In this document: positions 17,817-24,897 of the stretch, piece after piece
How positions within the stretch are numbered: position 1 is the first letter of the stretch
How the letters are laid out: every line of letters begins with the position of its first letter
Assembly (NCBI GenBank): GCA_022510615.1
Contig: JAFLTC010000005.1
Span: 1-64,000, forward strand
Length of the DNA stretch: 64,000 bases
Source: Lachnospiraceae bacterium
GTDB taxonomy: Bacteria; Bacillota; Clostridia; Lachnospirales; Lachnospiraceae
Direction: 5' to 3'
Translations under genes and position numbers: made by a program
The notes under the pieces: generated by a model
What the model was told of the DNA's origin: nothing
What the model saw: only the letters and a program-made list of their open reading frames with translations
Databases searched by the model: none

Positions 17817-18104
17817 TTAACCTCTTTTCTCAATCGAATATCCCATAAAAAGCAGCATTTTGACAGTCTGGGTCACGGTTGCACGGTCCATATCCTTTTC
17901 CAGTTCAGGTAATTCATCATACTCCTTCATACAGGGATGCTTCTTTCCTGCCTCGTCATAGGTACTGCCATATGCCCATCCCTGGAGTTGTCGTTGCTTC
18001 GCCCATGTTTCATGGATATTTTGGGCAACCCTCTCTAAATCTTTTTCTAACGCTTCGTCTATCTCTACTTCTGTCAAATCAATGGGATGTGGAATATATT
18101 CCAT
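17817..18104 (-). CDS. Small stand-alone RyR-domain protein
   Basis: 95 aa, essentially one RyR repeat of the type found in ryanodine receptors and in scattered bacterial proteins. The motif order fits: YIPHPIDLTEVEI at the start, then HETWAKQRQLQGWAYGSTYD, a HPCMKEYDELPELEKDMDRATV block and a final MLLFMGYSIEKRG. In bacteria this domain is thought to bind a nucleotide-related or other small ligand. No membrane segment, so it is predicted cytosolic. AAAGGAG lies about 10 nt before the ATG. The gene sits 2 nt upstream of the SLOG/SLATT-like gene, forming a likely sensor-effector pair. Confidence 0.85.
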   Translation of the reverse strand: MEYIPHPIDLTEVEIDEALEKDLERVAQNIHETWAKQRQLQGWAYGSTYDEAGKKHPCMKEYDELPELEKDMDRATVTQTVKMLLFMGYSIEKRG

Positions 18105-18146
18105 ACGCTACATTCTCCTTTCGCACATAATATAATGAATTTTCCC

Positions 18147-18162
18147 TGGCACGATGGTGCCA
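18147..18162. repeat. Perfect 6-bp inverted repeat between the metallophosphatase and RyR genes
   Basis: TGGCAC and GTGCCA flank GATG in the 63-bp gap. There is no T-run, so it is more likely an operator or a weak RNA hairpin than a terminator. A TATATTAT stretch follows before the RyR gene, but I see no convincing -35. Confidence 0.4.
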
Positions 18163-18167
18163 TTATG

Positions 18168-19280
18168 CTAGGCCCCCTGCACGTCTATCACCACATATTC
18201 CGACTTACAGCCTGTCTTAAATTTAATCGCCCAGTCGGAAATACCGGAGGTCACAAGAAAATTCGTGTTCTCCCGCTTTTCCAATCCGTAAGTTTTCTCA
18301 TTCTCTCCCGTCCATTCCCCAACATAATTGATGGGAAATAGCTGCCCTCCATGGGTATGCCCGGACAGTACCAAATCCACACCTGCCGCAGTCTGTGCAT
18401 CATAATCATGTGGCTGGTGGTCAAGAACAACGCTATACTTACTGGAATCCAGACCGGAGACCAGTTCCTTCATGGAAGCTCTGTCACTTCCCCTTTGTTC
18501 TTCCGAGCGGTCCTGCCTTCCGATTATATAAAAGCGGTTATCTAACAGAACTGTTTCATCCTGCAGCACCTTTACATTATTTTTCTCCAGTTGCGCAATT
18601 AACTCCTCCCCACTGTAACCGCGGTATTCCGGTCCGTAATATCCTTTATCGTGGTTTCCAAAGGCGTAATAAACACCATATGTGGTTTTTAACATACCGA
18701 GAGCCGCACAGGAGGCAATCATATCCTCCTTGGTACTATCATCATCCACAAAATCACCGGTTACTACAACAATATCCGGATTTTCCGCCTGCATGGCTTT
18801 TACATGCTCCGCAAAGCCCTCTCCATCAAATGTAGTACCCACATGGGAATCTGCAAACTGTATGATGCGTAATTTCCCCACCTGCTTGTCCGTTTCCAAA
18901 ATATACTCCGTCCGCCAAACATGATTTGCCAGATACCATCCACAGATCAGATATATGACAGTGATTCCTATGGCCAATACTCCGGCATAATATTTTTCAA
19001 ACTTTACATTCCGACTCTTTTCCACAAGCCTGTTAATTCCATCACATAACAGCCAGATCACCGTCAGATGTATGATGGCAACTATGGCATTAATCACGCC
19101 AAGAGTTATCCCGATAATGATAAAAATCAGAAGAACCGGAACGGCTCCTACTACAAAGCGAATGACTTTTCTATCCTTTGCCGCCTTTTGAAAAACGGAA
19201 AATCTGGCAACCCTGCCTGCCAAATATATGATACTCAGAATAGCCGCTAAAATCATGGCAGTAAAAATCAGTATCCACAT
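18168..19280 (-). CDS. Membrane-anchored calcineurin-like metallophosphoesterase
   Basis: 370 aa. The first 120 residues hold about four hydrophobic helices. The catalytic domain follows, with the complete metallophosphoesterase motif set: FADSHVG (D-x-H), VVTGDFVDD (GD), AFGNHDKG (GNHD), VLDHQPHD and LSGHTHGGQLFP (GHTHGG). The layout is like YkuE-type membrane phosphodiesterases; the substrate is unknown. Start 16 nt after larE, so probably the last gene of the metal-transport unit or shared with the RyR pair downstream. An AGGAGG site precedes the ATG. Confidence 0.9.
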   Translation of the reverse strand: MWILIFTAMILAAILSIIYLAGRVARFSVFQKAAKDRKVIRFVVGAVPVLLIFIIIGITLGVINAIVAIIHLTVIWLLCDGINRLVEKSRNVKFEKYYAGVLAIGITVIYLICGWYLANHVWRTEYILETDKQVGKLRIIQFADSHVGTTFDGEGFAEHVKAMQAENPDIVVVTGDFVDDDSTKEDMIASCAALGMLKTTYGVYYAFGNHDKGYYGPEYRGYSGEELIAQLEKNNVKVLQDETVLLDNRFYIIGRQDRSEEQRGSDRASMKELVSGLDSSKYSVVLDHQPHDYDAQTAAGVDLVLSGHTHGGQLFPINYVGEWTGENEKTYGLEKRENTNFLVTSGISDWAIKFKTGCKSEYVVIDVQGA

Positions 19281-19296
19281 CTTCCCTTCCTCCTCG

Positions 19297-20139
19297 TTAT
19301 AAATCTTCCTGTTTCAATGTCTCATTCATGCTTCCCATACGGTAACCGGACAAATCCATACTGACATAGGTAAAACCAAAAGCCTTAAACTTTGACACGA
19401 TTTCCTCCCTCGTTTCCTCTTCCATGAGTTTTTCAAATTCCTCCGGCATTACTTCAATCCTTGCCATTTTGTCATGAATACGCACCCTTATCTGATGGAA
19501 GCCTTTATCTAACAATAACTGCTCCGCCCTGTCTACCATCGTCAGTTTTTCCTCTGTAATACGCTCTCCGTAGGCAAATCGCGAAGACAGGCAGGCAAAG
19601 GATTGTTTCTCCCATGTAGACAGCCCCAGTTCCTTTGACAGTTCTCGGATTTCCTCCTTGTAAAGTTCCACTTTCCGCAAAGGACTCGTGACCTTCAATT
19701 CCGCAACCGCAATCAGTCCCGGCCGGTAATCCCCATTGTCATCCATATTTGAGCCCTCTGCAATATAGTTCACATTCTGTTCTTTTGCTATCTTTTTTAT
19801 CTTCTCAAATAATTCCCTCTTACACAAATAACACCGATTGGGCGGATTGTCACGAAACCCGTCGATTTTAAGTTCTTCGGACTCACAAATAAAATGTCGG
19901 ATTTTTTCTTTCTCACAAAATGCTTTAGCTTCTTCCAATTCCCTTTGCGGGAACGAACATGATCTTGCCGTAACCGCAATCACATTGTCTCCCAGGGTAT
20001 CATGTGCCACCTTTAGTAAAAATGTGGAATCCACACCGCTGGAAAATGCAATGGCAACACTGCCAAGTTCCTTTAAATAATCTTTTAACCGCACCAGTTT
20101 TTCCTGCACGCCCGCAGCCATGCTAACTGTTTCGCCCAT
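19297..20139 (-). CDS. larE: LarE, sacrificial sulfur transferase of the nickel-pincer cofactor
   Basis: LarE adds sulfur from its own cysteine to the pyridinium dicarboxylate precursor of the nickel-pincer nucleotide used by lactate racemase. It has an ATP pyrophosphatase P-loop (AFSSGVDST, about 32-40), NPPNRCYLCKRELF with paired Cys, and SFACLSSRFAYG, which places a Cys at the position that donates sulfur in the characterised single-Cys enzyme. At 280 aa the length is normal. AAAGGAGG precedes the ATG, and the gene overlaps the ECF ATPase gene by 17 nt. The adjacent CbiMNQO-type transporter supports nickel supply. larA, larB and larC are not in this window. Confidence 0.9.
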   Translation of the reverse strand: MGETVSMAAGVQEKLVRLKDYLKELGSVAIAFSSGVDSTFLLKVAHDTLGDNVIAVTARSCSFPQRELEEAKAFCEKEKIRHFICESEELKIDGFRDNPPNRCYLCKRELFEKIKKIAKEQNVNYIAEGSNMDDNGDYRPGLIAVAELKVTSPLRKVELYKEEIRELSKELGLSTWEKQSFACLSSRFAYGERITEEKLTMVDRAEQLLLDKGFHQIRVRIHDKMARIEVMPEEFEKLMEEETREEIVSKFKAFGFTYVSMDLSGYRMGSMNETLKQEDL

Positions 20140-20878
20140 TCCTAAATCCTCCTTTCTCCTGCATACTCAAGGGCAGTTCCATATCATGTTTTTCCAATAG
20201 TTCCTTATCTTTTAATATATCTTCTGTCCTTCCCTGGCAGATTATGTCCCCCTCTGCCAGTAAAATCGTTTCCTCGCAGGTATCCAAAATCATATCTAAA
20301 TCATGGCTGGCAATAATCTTTGTCTCCGGCATCTCATTTAAAACCCCAATCAGATTTCTTCGGTTCTTTGGGTCCAGTGCAATGGTCGGTTCGTCAAGCA
20401 AGACAATTTCCGGCTCCATGGATAGAATTGTTGCAATGGCAGCAAGTTTCTTCTGTCCTCCCGACATGCGGTAAATCTGCCTGTCCTTCAAATTCTCCAT
20501 ATGGACTTTTTGCAAGGCATCCATGACCTTCTTTTCTACTTTTTCCTCCGAATATCCGTAATTTCTCGGTCCAAATGCCACATCCTCATACACGGTGGAC
20601 ATAAAAAGCTGACTATCCGAATCCTGAAACACATATCCTGTTTTTTTTCGTATGTCTGCCAGATTCTTTTTCTCTACCGACTGCCCCAGCACCTCAATAC
20701 TTCCTTCATAACCGGTAAGCAGTCCCACTAACAATTTTAACAACGTGGATTTTCCTGCACCATTGGCTCCAATCAAACCTACGGACTTACCATGTTCAAT
20801 CGATATATCTATATCATGCAATACATTTCTGTCCTTTTGATAGGCAAAGTTCACGCCATACAATTTAAGATCTGTCAC
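20123..20878 (-). CDS. cbiO: ECF transporter ATPase, nickel/cobalt type (CbiO/NikO/LarO)
   Basis: ATP-hydrolysing subunit of a Co/Ni energy-coupling-factor importer. Walker A GANGAGKST, Q-loop VFQDSDSQLF, ABC signature RMSGGQKK, Walker B IVLLDEPTIALD and the switch His in IASHDL are all intact. I prefer the GTG at 20878 (AAAGGTGG 4 nt upstream; 251 aa), which starts at the beginning of the domain (VTDLKLYGVNFAY). An ATG at 20923 would add 15 residues and overlap cbiQ by 26 nt. Confidence 0.9.
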   Translation of the reverse strand: MTDLKLYGVNFAYQKDRNVLHDIDISIEHGKSVGLIGANGAGKSTLLKLLVGLLTGYEGSIEVLGQSVEKKNLADIRKKTGYVFQDSDSQLFMSTVYEDVAFGPRNYGYSEEKVEKKVMDALQKVHMENLKDRQIYRMSGGQKKLAAIATILSMEPEIVLLDEPTIALDPKNRRNLIGVLNEMPETKIIASHDLDMILDTCEETILLAEGDIICQGRTEDILKDKELLEKHDMELPLSMQEKGGFRNGRNS

Positions 20879-20897
20879 TTTTCCACCTTTTCCTATA

Positions 20898-21668
20898 TTA
20901 AAAAATTCCTCCTGCCATTTCAAATACCGGCAAAAGCCGAATTGTCAAAATGGCGGTGCCCCATGCCACTACATAAATAATGCTTAATACCCGACTGTCC
21001 GTACCAGTCTGAACCCCCATTGCCCCATTGAATCCACGAAGCTGCATACTCTCATAAACCTCTCCTGCCCTGTCTATACTACGCAGAAGCAGAAGCCCCA
21101 CAAAGGATCCCCAGGTCTTAAAGTGAAGTCCCCTCTGCCCGGGTGCCCTGAGCTTATATGCCTGCTGCATACGCTCCAGTTCTTTGAGTAACACAATCAG
21201 ATACCGGTGCATCAGCAGAAAAACTGTCACGATTTCCTTCGGTAGGTGCAGGAGCCGCAGTGCATAGCAAAATTGCCGGACACCTGTATGTATGCCTAAA
21301 ATATAAGATGCCATTACACAAAACATCCCCTTCAATATAAGGGTTGCCATCGACACCATTCCATCGGAAACCGTTCTGTCAAACAGGGGATTTGTAATTC
21401 CTATCAGTCCTGTCAGAAGAAGCACCGGCCAGATACGCTTTAGCATATCCCGAATCGATATTTCATACCATATGCACTGAATCAGTATGTACAGCACCAT
21501 TCCGGCAAGTCCTGTCATATTATATTTGGGAAAAGAAAGTACGGAAAAAACATAAAAAATCGTCACCAAAAGCCGGGAAAGTGGATGGATACCACTCGCC
21601 CCGGTATGCCTGTCTCCGGCATTGTCCGCCACATGAATAGCATTTACTGCCTGCTCAAGCTTCGTCAT
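20898..21668 (-). CDS. cbiQ: ECF transporter transmembrane (T) component, CbiQ/LarQ type
   Basis: 256-aa integral membrane protein that couples the ATPase to the substrate-binding component. It starts with HPLSRLLVTIFYVFSVLSF and has five or so membrane helices. The conserved coupling motif appears as ERMQQAYKLRAPG, with a second Arg motif further on (YESMQLRGF). The ATG overlaps the cbiM end by 14 nt, typical for subunits made in balance. Confidence 0.9.
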   Translation of the reverse strand: MTKLEQAVNAIHVADNAGDRHTGASGIHPLSRLLVTIFYVFSVLSFPKYNMTGLAGMVLYILIQCIWYEISIRDMLKRIWPVLLLTGLIGITNPLFDRTVSDGMVSMATLILKGMFCVMASYILGIHTGVRQFCYALRLLHLPKEIVTVFLLMHRYLIVLLKELERMQQAYKLRAPGQRGLHFKTWGSFVGLLLLRSIDRAGEVYESMQLRGFNGAMGVQTGTDSRVLSIIYVVAWGTAILTIRLLPVFEMAGGIF

Positions 21669-22680
21669 TTTTACCTTCCTTTTTCAAATCCGTCCTGCGC
21701 CGGAAAAATCTCAGGATAAAACATACCGCCACGCAAAGGACTACCACAACAACACCACCGATGATTCCGGAAACCATCGTACCTCCCGCAGACTCACCTT
21801 CTCCCCATCCATAGTCCGGCAAAAGTGATGTGAGGGACTGGATACTATCTGTCAGTGCATAGACACCACCCTCTGTCTCAAGTTCCGCAGTTCCCGCCAC
21901 ACGTTCCATGGACCACTCCAAACCATCCGGATTTGAGGAAGCAAATACAGATAACAGACCGCCGATGATTACTGCCGCCACCGCAAACACAGCAATCACG
22001 CCTTTATAGGATAAACGGCCTTTCTTTTTACCGGTATCTTTGTAATTCCATAAAAGTTCCGGTCTCGTTTCATAGATAAAGATTAAAACTGCTGCCGTTA
22101 TCAAGCCCTCAACAAGACCGATGACCAGATGAATCGGCTGCATAGCTGCCAAAAATACGGTAAAGGGCAACTCCGCAATTCCGGATATCAGAGTTTCCAG
22201 AGTAACAGAGAACGCCCCTAACTGAAGCGTCAGGACACACCCCAGTACAGATGCGGCCGCAATCCTTCCTCTGGACATTCTCTTTCCCGTCACATATTTC
22301 CATATCAGCATTCCGCCGATAAAACAACCATAAAACGCCATGTTCCAGATGTTTGCCCCCAGGGCAAGTAATCCTCCGTCCGCAAAGAGCAGGCATTGCA
22401 CCAGCAAGACACCAATCATCGTGAGAAACCCTGCTTCCGGTCCTAAAATTGCTGACAACAGTACACTCCCGCACAAATGCCCGGAGGAACCGGTACCCGG
22501 TATGGAAAAATTTATCATCTGCGCTGCAAATACAAAGGCCCCCATCACTCCCATAACCGGAATTTTTTTCTCATCATTCTCCAGTCTTATCCTTCTCACG
22601 GAATAACCGGCAGCTGCTGTAGAAAAGACATACATCGTCCCCGCCACAGCCGGTGCAACCAGTGCATCTGCCATATGCAT
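21655..22680 (-). CDS. cbiM: CbiM/NikM substrate-binding component fused to an N-type subunit
   Basis: 341-aa membrane protein. The N-terminus, Met-His-Met, is the metal-binding signature (His2 is a known nickel/cobalt ligand), which fixes the start at 22680. Further ligand region GTGSSGHLCGS and GLLALGANIWNMA are typical of the M component. The last 110 residues, after a membrane helix, hold an extracytoplasmic loop (NPDGLEWSMERV) and a final helix, as in CbiN/NikN/LarN, so M and N are fused. Nickel is favoured over cobalt because larE is in the same unit and no cobalamin genes are seen. GGAGG lies in a structured leader. Confidence 0.9.
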   Translation of the reverse strand: MHMADALVAPAVAGTMYVFSTAAAGYSVRRIRLENDEKKIPVMGVMGAFVFAAQMINFSIPGTGSSGHLCGSVLLSAILGPEAGFLTMIGVLLVQCLLFADGGLLALGANIWNMAFYGCFIGGMLIWKYVTGKRMSRGRIAAASVLGCVLTLQLGAFSVTLETLISGIAELPFTVFLAAMQPIHLVIGLVEGLITAAVLIFIYETRPELLWNYKDTGKKKGRLSYKGVIAVFAVAAVIIGGLLSVFASSNPDGLEWSMERVAGTAELETEGGVYALTDSIQSLTSLLPDYGWGEGESAGGTMVSGIIGGVVVVVLCVAVCFILRFFRRRTDLKKEGKNDEA

Positions 22681-22694
22681 GGTAATCCTCCATT

Positions 22695-22793
22695 CCGAAG
22701 CGTTGGCGTAAGAGGTACGCCGAAAAAGATGCTAAAGAACTTTAGTTCTTTATTTCCCCCGGCTGTACACCAATACTATTTGTGACGCTTCGG
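22695..22793 (-). repeat. 99-bp palindromic, RNA-like element in the cbiM leader
   Basis: The outer arms CCGAAGCGT and ACGCTTCGG are perfect inverted repeats. Inside, TTGGTGTA pairs with TACGCCAA, GCCG with CGGC, and AAAGAAC with GTTCTTT around TAAA. The end of the element is 5 nt before the cbiM ribosome site. It could be a regulatory leader or a dispersed palindromic repeat; the sequence alone does not decide. Confidence 0.55.
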
Positions 22794-22806
22794 CACAAAA
22801 TAGTAT
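22773..22806 (-). promoter_or_regulatory. Alternative hairpin overlapping the palindromic leader
   Basis: ATACTATTTTGTG pairs with CACAAATAGTAT with one bulged base; its loop is the CCGAAGCGT arm of the larger palindrome. The loop can therefore pair with ACGCTTCGG next to the cbiM ribosome site as a pseudoknot, or open to form the long palindrome instead. Confidence 0.45.
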
Positions 22807-22853
22807 AGCGAACTATGTTCCTCCTTCATAATGTTTTACATATTATGTACTTA

Positions 22854-23564
22854 CTATAAAACATTCTTTAACCATGGTACAATTTTTTTTCTGGCTTCCT
22901 TGACCTCATCATCGTAGACAGCCAAACCTTCTTTGAAATCTCCCTTGTAATTTTCCTTCAAATCCTCCAGACTGTTTCCAAAGGAACTTCCACCATTCGT
23001 AACAATTGGCAAAATTTCTTTACCGGAGAAATCATACTGGTCTAAAAAGCTTGCCACCGGCATTGGATAAGTTCCCCACCAGACAGGAAAGACTAAAACG
23101 ATGGTGTCGTACTGTGACGGGTCTATCGGTCCACTGGTAAGTGCCGGTCTCTCATTATTTGTCAATTCATTCCTTGCCTCCTGGGTAGAATCACCATAGC
23201 CGGATGAATATTTCTTTTTTGTCTGAATGGCATAGATATCACCACCTGCAATGTCCTGCACCATCATGGCTAACAGCTGGCTATTTCCATATAGTTGACC
23301 ACCGTCCGTCAATAAAGAGGCACTGGAAACTGCATCCACAGCCTCTTCAAAAGTACTGTTTCCCACACGGGTAAAGTATACCGTGAGAATTCTTTTATCC
23401 GTGCTTATTTTGTCCTCTCCCGATACAATTTCCTGAACATTGCCTGTGTTGGTCATAAAATGGCGTCGTATATAAGGCAGCCCCATCGTTACAAAAAGAA
23501 TTGCTGCCACAATTACAAGTACTACAACACCTGCAATAATCCATCTCTTTTTTACCCTTTTCAT
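22854..23564 (-). CDS. Membrane-anchored flavodoxin-family protein
   Basis: 236 aa. One N-terminal membrane helix (about 7-29), a short linker, then a flavodoxin fold. The strand ILTVYFTRVGNST provides the phosphate-binding loop for FMN, and VLVFPVWWGTYPMP and TNGGSSFGNS complete the flavin pocket of the Flavodoxin_4 style. The domain has a long insertion (SLLTDGGQLYGN) compared with short flavodoxins. Partner and redox role are unknown. It follows the YczE-like gene after 19 nt. An AGGAGG site precedes the ATG. Confidence 0.85.
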   Translation of the reverse strand: MKRVKKRWIIAGVVVLVIVAAILFVTMGLPYIRRHFMTNTGNVQEIVSGEDKISTDKRILTVYFTRVGNSTFEEAVDAVSSASLLTDGGQLYGNSQLLAMMVQDIAGGDIYAIQTKKKYSSGYGDSTQEARNELTNNERPALTSGPIDPSQYDTIVLVFPVWWGTYPMPVASFLDQYDFSGKEILPIVTNGGSSFGNSLEDLKENYKGDFKEGLAVYDDEVKEARKKIVPWLKNVL

Positions 23565-23583
23565 TATACATTCCTCCTATCAT

Positions 23584-24237
23584 TTATTTCATCCATATTC
23601 CCGTAAGCGGTTTCTTAAGCCTTGTACTAAAAAATTTCACAACAAAACCTGTAAATACAGCAGATAAGACAGTGCCCTCTCTCGTCCCGATAATCCTAAA
23701 ATCGAAAAACAACAGGGACAATATAACGGCTGAGATTACGCAGCTTACATCAAAGACAATTTTTACATTTCCAAACTCCCTATGGTTAGCATCTGAAACT
23801 GCTTTTACAAAGGCCTCCCCAGAATTCATAATGACATTTGCAATGACTGCCAGCGAAATGCCCAGACCGAGAATAATCGTTCCAATAAAAACCATCAGTA
23901 GTCGGATAAGATAACAGTCTGCAGGAATCGTCGATACACACCACAGACCGAAGTCTGTAAAATATCCAAATAAAAAGGACAGTGGAACTTGCAACAGCTG
24001 TATCGGCTGAAACTCTTTGCGGAGGATGATAATCTGTCCGACAATGAGAATGCAGTTCCATATAATCAGCCATGTTCCCAGAGTGAAAAAAGTAAATTTA
24101 TAGCTTAACACATTTGCCACAGACGAAATCGGTGATACGCCCAGCTCTCCGTGTTTCGTAAAGGCGACTCCGAGCGCGGATAAAAACAAACCAACAATCA
24201 GTAGCATGTATCTTCTCACAAGTTCCTTTTTAGTCAT
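23584..24237 (-). CDS. YczE/YyaS-type integral membrane protein
   Basis: 217 aa, about five membrane helices, no catalytic motif. The N-terminal pattern RYMLLIVGLFLSALGVAFTKHGELGVSPISSV is characteristic of the YczE group, which has no settled biochemical role. Its promoter region is cassette A (24266-24367), whose terminator hairpin lies about 28 nt before this ATG, so expression may depend on read-through. It is co-transcribed with the flavodoxin. Confidence 0.82.
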   Translation of the reverse strand: MTKKELVRRYMLLIVGLFLSALGVAFTKHGELGVSPISSVANVLSYKFTFFTLGTWLIIWNCILIVGQIIILRKEFQPIQLLQVPLSFLFGYFTDFGLWCVSTIPADCYLIRLLMVFIGTIILGLGISLAVIANVIMNSGEAFVKAVSDANHREFGNVKIVFDVSCVISAVILSLLFFDFRIIGTREGTVLSAVFTGFVVKFFSTRLKKPLTGIWMK

Positions 24238-24265
24238 TGCTGTCTCTCCTGGGTTTCTTACACGG

Positions 24266-24299
24266 CAAAAAAGAGCTTCATCTGCTACGAAGCTCTTTC
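24266..24299 (-). terminator. Intrinsic terminator of cassette A
   Basis: On the minus strand AAAGAGCTTC pairs with GAAGCTCTTT around GTAGCAGAT, followed by TTT. It lies between the cassette A promoter and the yczE-like gene, the layout of an attenuator. Confidence 0.8.
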
Positions 24300-24316
24300 C
24301 CGTTTTTCAAATACTA

Positions 24317-24343
24317 TTATTTCGGCATTTGATATTGCTTCAT
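24317..24343 (-). CDS. Eight-codon micro-ORF in cassette A
   Basis: Reads MKQYQMPK then stop. The ATG is about 7 nt downstream of the TATACT -10, so it would sit at the transcript 5' end, making it leaderless if translated at all. The near-identical peptide MKEYQVPK in cassette B, with one synonymous and two conservative changes, hints at coding selection but is not proof. Confidence 0.3.
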   Translation of the reverse strand: MKQYQMPK

Positions 24344-24367
24344 ACCGATAAGTATAGCACACTTTTT
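24341..24367 (-). promoter_or_regulatory. Promoter/operator of cassette A
   Basis: An extended -10 (TGTGCTATACT; hexamer at 24351-24356) with the imperfect palindrome ATACTTATCGGTAT overlapping it. The -35 is weak, so an activator or MarR/HxlR-like repressor is plausible. The sequence is shared with cassette B. Confidence 0.5.
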
Positions 24368-24439
24368 TGTATAAGAACAGAGTTTATTCCATAAATTTCT
24401 ACCGATATAACAATTTTTGTTCTATTACCCTGTATCTTT

Positions 24440-24651
24440 TTACGGCTCAACCATTTTTAGCAGATATCCTGCCTCCTCTGACATTGTCATGGAAACCTGC
24501 TCACTGCCTTTACTGTGGATAATTTTTCCCGGCTGGCAGACGTATTGCCAAGACTCGTTGTAATAGTCTGTAATATAAAAATAGCCACTACGGCAGCTAC
24601 CATACCGATTAGCATATACATACATAAGTTTTTTGTGTATATTTTCTTCAT
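24440..24651 (-). pseudogene. Remnant of a membrane signalling protein
   Basis: From ATG 24651 a 54-codon frame encodes MKKIYTKNLCMYML, a strong membrane helix and then TTSLGNTSASREKLSTVKA, ending at 24487. This looks like the first membrane segment and start of a coiled coil of a Lachnospiraceae-type sensor (GGDEF or similar). In another frame the text continues to 24440 as SEEAGYLLKMVEP. I read it as a truncated and frameshifted remnant. A small functional membrane peptide is the alternative. Confidence 0.45.
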
Positions 24652-24785
24652 TATGTGACCGCCAATTTTAATGTAATTTTATTATAGTGTATAAATACCT
24701 GTTGGAGGGGGAGTCGCTTAATCAACACTCCACATCACTTAATCGTCACTAATTTTATTCAATGGGAGGATAAAAAGCAGAATCC
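24652..24785. other. Non-coding spacer with no clear element
   Basis: Between the remnant and cassette B. AT-rich, with a TATAAT-like stretch near 24681 that could serve the remnant; I see no open frame or terminator. Confidence 0.4.
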
Positions 24786-24818
24786 AAAAAAGAGCCCCGC
24801 CTGCTGCGAAGCCCTTTT
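24786..24818 (-). terminator. Intrinsic terminator of cassette B
   Basis: Minus strand AAAAGGGCTTC pairs (with G-U pairs) with GGGGCTCTTTT around GCAGCAGGC, followed by TT. It could also end transcription of the 231-aa gene upstream. Confidence 0.7.
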
Positions 24819-24834
24819 CAAATTTGCAATACTA

Positions 24835-24861
24835 TTATTTCGGCACCTGATATTCCTTCAT
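24835..24861 (-). CDS. Eight-codon micro-ORF in cassette B
   Basis: Reads MKEYQVPK then stop, at the same position relative to promoter and terminator as the micro-ORF in cassette A. Translation is unproven. Confidence 0.3.
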   Translation of the reverse strand: MKEYQVPK

Positions 24862-24886
24862 ACTGGTAAGTATATCACATTTTTTT
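24859..24886 (-). promoter_or_regulatory. Promoter/operator of cassette B
   Basis: Extended -10 TGTGATATACT (hexamer at 24869-24874) overlapped by the palindrome ATACTTACCAGTAT, more symmetric than the copy in A. 47 of 54 aligned bases from promoter through micro-ORF are identical to cassette A. Confidence 0.5.
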
Positions 24887-24897
24887 ATTATAATATT

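Noticed and set aside
22695-22806. Cobalamin riboswitch before cbiM
   Set aside because: Too short and without the conserved cobalamin core (no GCCACTG-type box visible); left as an unassigned structured element.
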